Below, piece by piece: positions 1 to 6,785 of a stretch of DNA of 43,552 nt; the stretch's first letter is position 1, and every line of letters starts with the position of its first letter. The notes under the pieces are model-generated. The model searched no databases. It had not been told where the DNA came from and saw nothing but the letters and a program-made list of their open reading frames with translations. The position numbers and the translations under genes were made by a program. Source of the stretch: Pedobacter hiemivivus (GTDB lineage Bacteria; Bacteroidota; Bacteroidia; Sphingobacteriales; Sphingobacteriaceae); NCBI RefSeq assembly GCF_004331685.1, contig NZ_SJSM01000034.1, positions 1 to 43,552 of the forward strand. Reading direction: 5' to 3'.

Positions 1-259
1 CGCTCATTCCTGCTTTTATAGCCCGGATGACCGACCGCTTTTCTCCGGCGGTATAACGCTTGTGCTTGGCTATGCCTGAACCATATTTGGCTATCCAATC
101 AATGAGCGTACCGGGGCTCATACCATAATCATTTACCAGATCTCTGCGAGGAACGCCTTGTTCCGCCAGATCAACAATATGCGCTATTAAACGCTTATCA
201 AAGCGCTGTTTATTATTCCTACGAGAGGAATAAAGAAATTCCGTTTCTTTTGTTTCCAT
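1..259 (-). CDS. Transposase OrfA-like protein, N-terminal part, cut by the window edge
   Basis: An open frame begins with ATG at 257-259 and runs off the left edge, giving 86 residues. The protein starts METKETEFLYSSRR and carries a helix-turn-helix-like stretch (LVNDYGMSPGTLIDWIAKYG), as in the small DNA-binding OrfA subunit of IS3-type elements and related Transposase_8 proteins. OrfA recognises the element's ends, and a separate OrfB or a frameshift product supplies the DDE catalytic domain, which would lie outside this window. A 7-bp inverted repeat overlaps the start codon. The IS family is inferred from the HTH style only, and I cannot tell whether the element is intact. Confidence 0.6.
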   Translation of the reverse strand, partial: METKETEFLYSSRRNNKQRFDKRLIAHIVDLAEQGVPRRDLVNDYGMSPGTLIDWIAKYGSGIAKHKRYTAGEKRSVIRAIKAGMS

Positions 260-277
260 ACACTGTTTTTAGTGTAT
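258..277. repeat. Short inverted repeat at the start of the transposase gene
   Basis: ATACACT (258-264) and AGTGTAT (271-277) are perfect 7-bp arms around a 6-nt spacer. They overlap the start codon of the transposase fragment. The repeat could be part of the element's terminal region or a small hairpin in the mRNA. No target-site duplication can be assessed because the other end of the element is outside the window. Confidence 0.45.
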
Positions 278-350
278 AGCTTTTTTAGGAATCGACATTC
301 TGTATTTTTATATCCTTTAAATAAGTTTTTTCTTATCTTCGCGATATTAG

Positions 351-416
351 AAATCACATTGTAGGTGATTCATATTTAATTTTTTATTAATTTTTAAATC
401 ATAGTTGTAGATGATT
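351..416 (+). promoter_or_regulatory. Repeated hairpin-like motif in the thrS leader
   Basis: Two similar 20-21 nt units occur, at 351-370 (AAATCACATTGTAGGTGATT) and 396-416. Each is itself an inverted repeat (AATCAC/GTGATT and AATCAT/ATGATT around a similar TTGTAG-containing loop). The second unit overlaps the thrS start codon at 411. A weak promoter -7 box, TATCTTCG, lies at 334-341 with no convincing -33 partner, which would place both units in the transcript. Escherichia coli ThrRS represses its own translation by binding stem-loops in its leader. A comparable role here is inference only. Confidence 0.35.
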
Positions 417-2336
417 AATATTACACTCCCTGACGGTTCGAGCCGCCAGTATGAAAAGGGCACAACTGCCCATCAAATTGCTTTATCTATTTCAGAGGGT
501 CTTGCCCGTAATGTTTTAGCTGCTGAAGTAAACGGCGAAATTTGGGATTCATCGAGGCCTATTGAGGCTGATGCTTCCGTAAAATTGCTAACCTGGAATG
601 ATCAGGTTGGTAAAGCTACTTTCTGGCATTCATCGGCACATATTATGGCCGAGGCATTAGAGGCTTTATATCCAGGAACAAAATTTGGTATTGGTCCGGC
701 TATTGAAACCGGCTTTTATTATGATGTTGATTTTGGAGACAGAGAGTTCTCATCAGATGATTTTAAGGCTATTGAAGCTAAAATCATTGAATTGGCAAAA
801 CAGAAAGAAGTTTTTGAACGTAAAGCTGTTGCTAAGGCTGATGCCATCGCTTATTTTAAAGAAAAAGGCGATGAGTATAAACTAGACCTTTTAGAAGGTT
901 TAGAAGATGGTAAGATCACTTTCTATACACAAGGCGAATTTACTGATCTTTGTCGCGGTCCACATATTCCTAATACTGGTTTTGTGAAAGCTGTAAAACT
1001 GATGAACGTTGCCGGTGCTTATTGGCGTGGTGACGAGACTAGAAAACAGTTGACACGTATATATGGGGTTACTTTCCCTAAAGCAAGTGAGCTAACTGAA
1101 TATCTTCACATGATTGAAGAGGCTAAGAAAAGAGATCACCGTAAATTGGGTAAAGAATTGGAGCTGTTTGCTTTTTCTGAAAAAGTGGGCATGGGCTTGC
1201 CATTGTGGTTGCCAAAGGGCGCTGCTTTGCGTGAACGTTTGGTTCAGTTTTTAACTAAGGCACAAAGTAAGGCTGGTTATGAGCAGGTGGTTACACCGCA
1301 TATCGGACATAAGAACTTATACATTACATCTGGCCATTATGAAAAGTATGGTAAGGATGCTTTTCAACCGATAAAAACACCACAGGAGGGAGAGGAGTTC
1401 TTTTTGAAACCAATGAATTGTCCGCATCACTGCGAAATTTATAAGGTTAAACCCCGCTCTTATAAAGATCTTCCTTTGCGTTTTGCTGAGTTTGGAACTG
1501 TTTATCGTTATGAACAAAGTGGTGAACTACATGGTTTAACTCGTGTTCGTGGCTTTACTCAGGATGATGCGCATTTATTTTGCAGACCAGATCAGGTAAA
1601 AGAAGAGTTTAAGAAGGTAATTGATTTGGTATTGTATGTATTTAAGTCTTTAGGATTTGATAACTACACTGCACAGGTTTCCTTAAGAGACCCTGAGAAT
1701 AAAACTAAATACATTGGTAGCGATGAGAACTGGCATTTGGCTGAGACGGCTATTATAGAAGCTGCCGCTGAAAAAGGTTTACCTACAGTAGTAGAATATG
1801 GTGAAGCGGCTTTTTATGGTCCTAAGCTAGACTTTATGGTGAAGGATGCTTTGGGCAGAAAGTGGCAATTGGGAACAATACAGGTAGATTATAATTTGCC
1901 GGAACGTTTTGAATTGGAATATACTGGAAGCGATAATCAGAAGCACAGACCGGTGATGATCCATAGGGCTCCATTTGGTTCATTAGAGCGTTTTATTGCT
2001 GTTCTGATTGAGCATTGTGCTGGGAATTTCCCACTATGGCTTTCTCCAGAGCAGTTTATTATTCTTCCTATCTCTGAAAAGTATGAAGAATATGCAAAAA
2101 AAGTTTCAGATGAACTAAATAATTCCGATATTCGCGGGCTGATTGACTTCCGAGATGAGAAAATTGGAAGGAAAATCAGGGATGCAGAGGTTAAGAAAAT
2201 CCCTTATATGTTGATTATTGGTGAGAAGGAAATGGCAGAAGGTAAGGTGTCAGTAAGGAAGCATGGAGAGGGAGATTTAGGTGAAATGACACTGCAAGAA
2301 TTTAGTGAATTATTAATTAAAGAAATAACAGTTTAA
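411..2336 (+). CDS. thrS: Threonine--tRNA ligase (ThrRS)
   Basis: This cytoplasmic class II synthetase charges tRNA-Thr with threonine. At 641 residues it is full length for the bacterial family. The order is TGS domain (about 1-62), editing domain with its metal-site-like residues H73, H77, C181 and H185, catalytic core from about 245, and a C-terminal anticodon-binding domain. The core shows class II motif 1 (LPLWLPKGAALRERL), the MNCPHHCEIYK segment, the motif 2 area (RFAEFGTVYRYEQSGELHG) and motif 3 (HRAPFGSLERF). The expected zinc ligands are C337, H388 and H518. It leads the conserved thrS-infC-rpmI-rplT translation cluster. The ATG at 411 gives the expected TGS start and overlaps a repeated leader motif that may regulate it. 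Confidence 0.98.
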   Translation: MINITLPDGSSRQYEKGTTAHQIALSISEGLARNVLAAEVNGEIWDSSRPIEADASVKLLTWNDQVGKATFWHSSAHIMAEALEALYPGTKFGIGPAIETGFYYDVDFGDREFSSDDFKAIEAKIIELAKQKEVFERKAVAKADAIAYFKEKGDEYKLDLLEGLEDGKITFYTQGEFTDLCRGPHIPNTGFVKAVKLMNVAGAYWRGDETRKQLTRIYGVTFPKASELTEYLHMIEEAKKRDHRKLGKELELFAFSEKVGMGLPLWLPKGAALRERLVQFLTKAQSKAGYEQVVTPHIGHKNLYITSGHYEKYGKDAFQPIKTPQEGEEFFLKPMNCPHHCEIYKVKPRSYKDLPLRFAEFGTVYRYEQSGELHGLTRVRGFTQDDAHLFCRPDQVKEEFKKVIDLVLYVFKSLGFDNYTAQVSLRDPENKTKYIGSDENWHLAETAIIEAAAEKGLPTVVEYGEAAFYGPKLDFMVKDALGRKWQLGTIQVDYNLPERFELEYTGSDNQKHRPVMIHRAPFGSLERFIAVLIEHCAGNFPLWLSPEQFIILPISEKYEEYAKKVSDELNNSDIRGLIDFRDEKIGRKIRDAEVKKIPYMLIIGEKEMAEGKVSVRKHGEGDLGEMTLQEFSELLIKEITV

Positions 2337-2349
2337 ACAATATACAAAT

Positions 2350-2919
2350 TTGGCATTAGGCAGACCAGGATTTAACAGGGGACCACGTCCTCCTTTTAAG
2401 AAAAAAGAAGCAGAACATAATATTAATCAGCATATCAGAGCACAAGAGGTGCGATTGGCTGGAGATAATGTTGAACCGGGGATCTATCCTTTGGCAAAAG
2501 CTTTGGCCCTTGCCGACGAATTGGAATTGGATTTGGTAGAAATATCTCCAAATGCAGTACCTCCAGTTTGTAGGATCATTGATTACAGTAAGTTTGTTTA
2601 CGAGCAGAAGAAAAAGCAGAAAGAGATTAAAGCAAACGCAAAGCAGACTGTAATTAAGGAGATCCGTTTTGGACCTAACACTAACGATCACGATTTTCAG
2701 TTTAAACTAAAGCACGCTGTTAGTTTCCTGGAGAATGGTGAGAAAGTTAGAGCTTATGTTCACTTTAAAGGTAGGGCGATTGTTTACAAGGAACAAGGAG
2801 AGATCTTGTTGTTGAAATTTGCTCAAGCCCTTGAAGATATAGGGAAGGTAGAGTTACTACCTAAATTAGAAGGTAAGCGTATGTTTTTAACGCTTGCACC
2901 TAAGGTTGTTAAGAAATAA
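2350..2919 (+). CDS. infC: Translation initiation factor IF-3
   Basis: IF-3 binds the 30S subunit, prevents premature 50S joining and checks start-codon choice. The protein has the N-terminal domain (from about residue 25, NQHIRAQEVRLAGDN), a lysine-rich linker helix (about 78-95) and the C-terminal domain (IKEIRFGPNTNDHDFQFK onward). The Pro/Arg/Lys-rich N-terminal extension (GRPGFNRGPRPPFKKK) fits Bacteroidota IF-3. There is no ATG near the start: reading begins at TTG (2350), 13 nt after thrS. A non-AUG start is characteristic of infC, because IF-3 discriminates against such codons and so limits its own synthesis. Next come rpmI and rplT, as in many bacteria. Confidence 0.96.
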   Translation: MALGRPGFNRGPRPPFKKKEAEHNINQHIRAQEVRLAGDNVEPGIYPLAKALALADELELDLVEISPNAVPPVCRIIDYSKFVYEQKKKQKEIKANAKQTVIKEIRFGPNTNDHDFQFKLKHAVSFLENGEKVRAYVHFKGRAIVYKEQGEILLLKFAQALEDIGKVELLPKLEGKRMFLTLAPKVVKK

Positions 2920-2943
2920 ATTACATTAATATAAACACAGGTT

Positions 2944-3144
2944 ATGCCAAAAATGAAAACCAATTCCAGTGCTAAAAAGCGTTTTAAGCTTACTGGAACA
3001 GGTAAAATCGCAAGGAAGAATGCCTACAAAAGCCACATCTTAACTAAGATGTCGACTAAACGTAAGCGTAATTTAGGACACACTTCAATGGTGTCAGCAG
3101 CTGACACAGGCAACGTTAAACGTATGCTTGCAATCGGTAAATAA
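2944..3144 (+). CDS. rpmI: 50S ribosomal protein L35
   Basis: This 66-residue, very basic protein opens with MPKMKTNSSAKKRFKLTGTGK, the L35 signature, and contains KRKRNLGHTSMVS. It is a late-assembling component of the large subunit. It sits 24 nt after infC and 73 nt before rplT, the usual infC-rpmI-rplT order, and is almost certainly co-transcribed with them. Length is normal for the family. Confidence 0.97.
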   Translation: MPKMKTNSSAKKRFKLTGTGKIARKNAYKSHILTKMSTKRKRNLGHTSMVSAADTGNVKRMLAIGK

Positions 3145-3217
3145 TTAATTTTTAACCAGGTAACCGGTAGTAAGTTTGCTGTAATACGCAACGCCGTTTA
3201 TCAAAAACAACAAAAAC

Positions 3218-3562
3218 ATGCCACGTTCGGTAAACGCAGTAGCTTCGAGAAGAAGAAGGAAAAAGGTCTTAAATTTAGCCAAAGGTTATTGGGGATCAAG
3301 AAGTAAGGTATTCACCGTAGCTAAAAATACGGTAGAAAAAGGTTTGCAATATGCTTACCGTGACCGTAAAGTTAAGAAAAGAGAATTCCGCGGATTGTGG
3401 ATTCAGCGTATCAATGCTGGAGCACGTCAGCACGGTATATCTTACTCTCAATTAATTGGTAAATTAGCAACTAAAAATATCGGTTTAAACCGTAAAGTTT
3501 TAGCAGATTTAGCTATGAACCATCCAGAAGCTTTTAAAGCTGTAATTGATGCAGTAAAATAG
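3218..3562 (+). CDS. rplT: 50S ribosomal protein L20
   Basis: This 114-residue basic protein begins MPRSVNAVASRRRRKKVL and contains KGYWGSRSKVF and the rRNA-contacting GLWIQRINAGARQHG segment, all standard for L20. It binds 23S rRNA early in 50S assembly and in several bacteria represses its own operon by binding the leader. The 73-nt gap before it could hold such a site, but I see no clear structure. It is the last gene of the translation cluster and is followed by a strong terminator hairpin. Confidence 0.97.
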   Translation: MPRSVNAVASRRRRKKVLNLAKGYWGSRSKVFTVAKNTVEKGLQYAYRDRKVKKREFRGLWIQRINAGARQHGISYSQLIGKLATKNIGLNRKVLADLAMNHPEAFKAVIDAVK

Positions 3563-3580
3563 ATATAACTTATAAGTTGT

Positions 3581-3614
3581 AAAAAAAGGGGAGTCGATTG
3601 ACTTCCCTTTTTTT
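3581..3614. terminator. Bidirectional intrinsic terminator between rplT and bioD
   Basis: Seven A residues, GGGGAGT, a short loop, then ACTTCCC and seven T residues form a 14-bp stem with one G-T wobble. It has an A tract on one side and a T tract on the other, so it can act in both directions. It lies exactly between the convergent rplT and bioD genes. Confidence 0.85.
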
Positions 3615-3616
3615 AT

Positions 3617-4225
3617 TTATAAGGTAATGCCTTGACCCGCTTTTTTAATACTTTCACTATCTACTACACTTAACTTCGGAATTCTTCCAAGCACTTTTAC
3701 GTTACTATAATTTGTGATGTACTGTTCGCTTTCTTGATTTTCTGTACCATTGAAGATCAAACCTGCTACATCGATTTTATTTGCTTTAAGCACTTCTAGT
3801 GTAAGTAGGGTATGATTAATACTGCCCAGGTAGTTTTGAGATACAACAATCACTTTGGCTTGTAAACCTTTGATCAGGTCAAGTATCAGTTCTTCGTCGT
3901 TTAAAGGGACCATTAAGCCACCGGCGCCTTCAATGATCAGGTGGTTGTTGGTTTGTGGCTTTTTTATAGATGCTACCGTAATGTTAATGCCATCGAGTTT
4001 TGCCGACAAGTGTGGCGATAAGGGCTGACTAAGTCGATAACGCTCTGGATGGATGACGGTTTCGGGGCTAACGAGATGTTTAACAAATAGACTGTCGCTA
4101 ATGTCCAGGTCGCCAGACTGCACAGGCTTCCAATAGTCTGCCTTTAGTTTTTCTGTGAGTACAGCACTGACAATCGTTTTGCCAATACCTGTTCCGATAC
4201 CGGTAATAAAATATGTATTATTCAT
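3617..4225 (-). CDS. bioD: ATP-dependent dethiobiotin synthetase
   Basis: BioD closes the ureido ring of dethiobiotin from 7,8-diaminopelargonic acid, CO2 and ATP, the step before BioB. The 202-residue cytoplasmic protein has the P-loop GIGTGIGKT (residues 9-17), the substrate-binding KPVQSG (33-38) and the EGAGGLMVPL loop, all typical of BioD. It overlaps the end of the upstream bioF by 8 nt, so the two are translationally coupled. The bioA and bioB genes are not in this window. Length is slightly short but normal for Bacteroidota. Confidence 0.94.
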   Translation of the reverse strand: MNNTYFITGIGTGIGKTIVSAVLTEKLKADYWKPVQSGDLDISDSLFVKHLVSPETVIHPERYRLSQPLSPHLSAKLDGINITVASIKKPQTNNHLIIEGAGGLMVPLNDEELILDLIKGLQAKVIVVSQNYLGSINHTLLTLEVLKANKIDVAGLIFNGTENQESEQYITNYSNVKVLGRIPKLSVVDSESIKKAGQGITL

Positions 4226-5348
4226 GTTTTAAGGTCTTTAATTCATTAACCAATTTTTTAATCTCCAGGTCGCTGTTAAATAGGTGAAGACAAATTCTTA
4301 GTCTTTCTTTTCCTTCGGCAACGGTAGGACTTAATATTGCTCTAACATCGATTCCTTTAATTTGTAAGCTTTGGGCCGCTGCTTTTGCTTCGCTGCTATT
4401 GTTAAATAAAACAGTTTGTATAGCACTTGTACTTTGAATAGTAGGGATATTTGAGTCTTTTAATAAATTAAGATATAGGGTTATTTTTGATTTGATCTTT
4501 GTAGTGTAATCTGTTTTGATCAGCATTTGGTATGCCGAATGGATGGCTGCGATGGCATGGATAGGGGCTGCAGTAGTGTACACAAAAGAACGGGCAAAGT
4601 TGATGAGGTATGTGCGCAGGTTTGTGCTTCCCAGGACTATGGCACCATGACAGCCAAGGGCTTTACCAAAAGTTACAATACGTGCAAAGACTTCATGTTC
4701 TAGTCCGAGCATTTGAACTAAGCCTACACCATGATCTCCGAATACACCAAGGGCATGGGCTTCATCCACAATCAGCTGTGCCTGGTACTGATGGCAAAGC
4801 TTGTTGATTTCTACCAATGGGGCAATATCACCATCCATAGAATATACGCTTTCTATAAGTACATAAATATTGCCTTTGGCTACTTTTAGTTTGGCTTCCA
4901 GCTCATTCAGGTCGTTATGTTTAAAGGTATAACGGTTGGCATGGCTAAGTCTGGCTCCATCTATCAGACTTGCATGTATCAACTCGTCGGCTATGACGGT
5001 ATCGCCACGTTGTGCTAAGCTGGATATGAGGCCGACATTGGCATCATAACCGGAATTGAAGATTAGTCCCGCTTCTGCCTGATGAAAGTTTGCAATGGCT
5101 TGTTCAGTCTCTTCGGTGAAGTTATGGTTGCCACTAAGTAAACGGGAGCCGGTAGCACCGTTTTTATAATGTGGTATTTGACCTAGTGTGGTTGCAGTAC
5201 GGATCTTTAATTCGGCTGACCTTGCAAAACCAAGGTAATCATTGGAAGAAAAATCTATGGGGAAGTTGGTAGAGGAGAGCGCTCTGAGTATGCCCTTGTC
5301 GGCTCTTTCCTGTAGCCTGCTTTGGATGAATTGCTCTGCTTTGTTCAT
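4218..5348 (-). CDS. bioF: 8-amino-7-oxononanoate synthase (KAPA synthase)
   Basis: BioF is a PLP enzyme of the alpha-oxoamine synthase family that condenses a pimeloyl thioester with L-alanine in biotin synthesis. From the ATG at 5348 it is 376 residues. Visible marks are SNDYLGFA (35-42), TGSRLLSGN (66-74), the cofactor DEAH (195-198) and the PLP-lysine motif TFGKALGCHG with K229. An upstream TTG (5366) would add six residues. I prefer the ATG because MNKAEQFIQSRL matches the usual start of the family. It forms an operon with bioD. A long inverted repeat lies just upstream. Confidence 0.94.
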   Translation of the reverse strand: MNKAEQFIQSRLQERADKGILRALSSTNFPIDFSSNDYLGFARSAELKIRTATTLGQIPHYKNGATGSRLLSGNHNFTEETEQAIANFHQAEAGLIFNSGYDANVGLISSLAQRGDTVIADELIHASLIDGARLSHANRYTFKHNDLNELEAKLKVAKGNIYVLIESVYSMDGDIAPLVEINKLCHQYQAQLIVDEAHALGVFGDHGVGLVQMLGLEHEVFARIVTFGKALGCHGAIVLGSTNLRTYLINFARSFVYTTAAPIHAIAAIHSAYQMLIKTDYTTKIKSKITLYLNLLKDSNIPTIQSTSAIQTVLFNNSSEAKAAAQSLQIKGIDVRAILSPTVAEGKERLRICLHLFNSDLEIKKLVNELKTLKHE

Positions 5349-5378
5349 GGTTTCAAAAATATACAAAGCAGATTAAAG

Positions 5379-5443
5379 TATACCTGTTGAATTGAATTTA
5401 TTTTGCTTCGCAGCTAATCGTGGTCAGTTCAACAGGTAGTATA
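5379..5443. repeat. Long inverted repeat upstream of bioF
   Basis: TACCTGTTGAA (5381-5391) and TTCAACAGGTA (5428-5438) are perfect 11-bp arms, extended by TA beyond a 2-nt bulge. They are separated by 36 nt. The repeat lies between the 3' end of the XRE repressor gene and the bioF start, both on the minus strand. It could be a terminator-like stem without a clear T tract, or a two-half-site operator for biotin control. I do not recognise it as a standard BirA or BioR site. Confidence 0.5.
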
Positions 5444-5451
5444 AGGTGTCT

Positions 5452-6228
5452 TTAGTTTTTGTTCAGTTGCGAGATAGATTTCTGCATCTGTGCCATCATG
5501 GTACTTAGCGTTTCTATGCTTGGTTCTGGTGTTGGATCAGGTAAAGCAGTTGAGATGTAAGCTTTGGCTTTCCATATTTCCAGAATGTCTTCAGCTGCGA
5601 CAGTGTATGGATCGTAGATTCTATTGTCAGAGATCAGTTTAAGATCTTTGTTTTCTTTGAAGCGGTTACCAGCTCTTTTGTAAACCACACCTTCATTTTT
5701 ACTGATTATGATATAGGTTTCTCCAGTTTTAACATCATTCCAGTTGTCCATATATTCTGCAACGATGATACTTCCCGGTTGTATAGGTAGCATAGAGTCA
5801 CCTACAATTTCAAAAGCTCTAAAGGTTCCATGTTTTAAAAACGGAAGGGGAAGTTGAAATTTTGGTAAGTCTTTAATGTATTGTGGATCAGAAAATCCGT
5901 TCAAGTATCCGGCGCTAGCCTTTACAGGAACCATTTCTATATTCTCATTGTCGTCTTTGTCGACTGATATACTTAATATACGAAGATTTGATCCCTGGCT
6001 TTTTGGCTTGGGTTTCCAGTCTTCATTGATGCTTTCGTTAATAAACTCATCTATTGTTAGGTCAAAGTATTCTGCTATTTTTTTTAGCAAATCGTATTTT
6101 GGTTCAGCCCGGTCTTCTTCATAAGCACCAATAAGTGACCTTTTAATTCCCATAGCATCAGCGAATTGCTGCTGTGTATGGCCTTTTTTCTTTCTTAAGT
6201 ACTTAAGGTTGGATGAAATATTTGACAT
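5452..6228 (-). CDS. LexA/CI-like XRE-family repressor with S24 autoprotease domain
   Basis: This 258-residue DNA-binding regulator has an N-terminal helix-turn-helix (about 6-62: QQQFADAMGIKRSLIGAYEE) and a C-terminal S24 peptidase-like domain. The catalytic pair of self-cleaving repressors is visible: Ser145 in FEIVGDSMLPI and Lys184 in GVVYKRAGNRF. An Ala-Gly pair (A106-G107, in KASAGYLNG) lies 39 residues before the serine, where LexA and CI are cut. It may therefore respond to RecA-type signals by self-cleavage, but this is inferred from motifs. It is divergent from a GIY-YIG-like gene, with palindromes in between that are likely its operators. The target genes beyond that neighbour are unknown. 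Confidence 0.85.
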   Translation of the reverse strand: MSNISSNLKYLRKKKGHTQQQFADAMGIKRSLIGAYEEDRAEPKYDLLKKIAEYFDLTIDEFINESINEDWKPKPKSQGSNLRILSISVDKDDNENIEMVPVKASAGYLNGFSDPQYIKDLPKFQLPLPFLKHGTFRAFEIVGDSMLPIQPGSIIVAEYMDNWNDVKTGETYIIISKNEGVVYKRAGNRFKENKDLKLISDNRIYDPYTVAAEDILEIWKAKAYISTALPDPTPEPSIETLSTMMAQMQKSISQLNKN

Positions 6229-6257
6229 AAAATAAAAAGTTAAAATAAGTTTGTTTT

Positions 6258-6274
6258 TACTAATATTGTTAGTA
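6258..6274. promoter_or_regulatory. Candidate repressor operator O1
   Basis: TACTAA-TATTG-TTAGTA is a perfect 6-bp palindrome with a 5-nt spacer, 30 nt before the repressor start codon. It has the same design as the palindrome 23 bp further on (6281-6297), a spacing of roughly two helical turns, as expected for cooperative repressor dimers. Confidence 0.6.
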
Positions 6275-6280
6275 TTATTG

Positions 6281-6297
6281 TACCAATAAAGTTAGTA
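6281..6297. promoter_or_regulatory. Candidate repressor operator O2
   Basis: TACCAA-TAAAG-TTAGTA has the same 6-5-6 layout as O1, with one mismatch in the left arm. The GTTAGTATTATT stretch starting at 6291 is an exact copy of the one starting at 6268 in O1. Confidence 0.55.
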
Positions 6298-6326
6298 TTA
6301 TTAATTCGAATATCCAATAGTTATGC

Positions 6327-6341
6327 TAACTAATTTAGTTA
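6327..6341. promoter_or_regulatory. Candidate operator O3 next to the GIY-YIG-like gene
   Basis: TAACTAA-T-TTAGTTA is a perfect 7-bp palindrome with a 1-nt spacer, 21 nt before the ATG of the divergent gene. It shares the ACTAA/TTAGT core with O1 and O2 but has a shorter spacer, so it may be a variant site for the same repressor. Confidence 0.5.
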
Positions 6342-6362
6342 ATCTTATTTAAGCTTAGTGTT

Positions 6363-6713
6363 ATGAAAAATTTTGTGTACGTGATAACAGACAGAAACAG
6401 AACAAGTTTACATGTAGGAATGAGTTCTGATCTAATTAAAACATTAGATTTCTATAAACAAATGCCTTGTTTATTTTTTGACAGTGGACAGCAGTTGACG
6501 AGACTGGTTTACTTTGAAGAATTTAAAACAGAGGCTCAGGCACTAAGTCGTTTTAAACTGATCAGCAGATTCACCAGAACGCAGAAGGAGCGTTTGGTAA
6601 GGTCTTGTAATCCGGACTGGGTTGATCTAACTATTGGTTTGGATTTCGAACACATCACCTCCGGGAGAAAAATGATCAATCAGGTGAACCTGAATTTTAA
6701 TATGCTTTCCTAG
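6363..6713 (+). CDS. GIY-YIG nuclease-like protein, probably catalytically degenerate
   Basis: This 116-residue protein resembles the short GIY-YIG proteins common in Bacteroidota. The first strand pair reads FVYVITDRNRTSLHVGMSSDL, and the end (KERLVRSCNPDWVDL) matches the usual NP-W-DL tail. The key residues look altered: GIY is YVI, YIG is HVG, the usual Arg after the second motif is missing (DLIKTL), and the usual Glu in the A-x-x-RE segment is Phe (ALSRFKLI). It may therefore bind nucleic acid without cutting it. It is divergent from the S24 repressor, with three palindromes in the shared spacer, so it is probably repressed by that protein. It ends at a strong hairpin. Confidence 0.7.
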   Translation: MKNFVYVITDRNRTSLHVGMSSDLIKTLDFYKQMPCLFFDSGQQLTRLVYFEEFKTEAQALSRFKLISRFTRTQKERLVRSCNPDWVDLTIGLDFEHITSGRKMINQVNLNFNMLS

Positions 6714-6737
6714 TTAACGCCCTATATCTACACAAAA

Positions 6738-6766
6738 AAGGCCGATCATGATTTATGATCGGCCTT
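6738..6766. terminator. Hairpin terminator between convergent genes
   Basis: AAGGCCGATCAT (6738-6749) pairs perfectly with ATGATCGGCCTT (6755-6766) around a 5-nt loop. There is an A tract before it and only a short T run after it. Read on the minus strand the A tract becomes a T tract, so it most clearly terminates the minus-strand gene that ends at 6786. Confidence 0.8.
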
Positions 6767-6785
6767 AGAAAAGCTTTTGGTGTAA

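Noticed and set aside
3145..3217. An L20-binding regulatory structure in the rpmI-rplT gap
   Set aside because: I could find only short, imperfect complementarities (around AACCAGGTAACCGG), not enough to support a feature.
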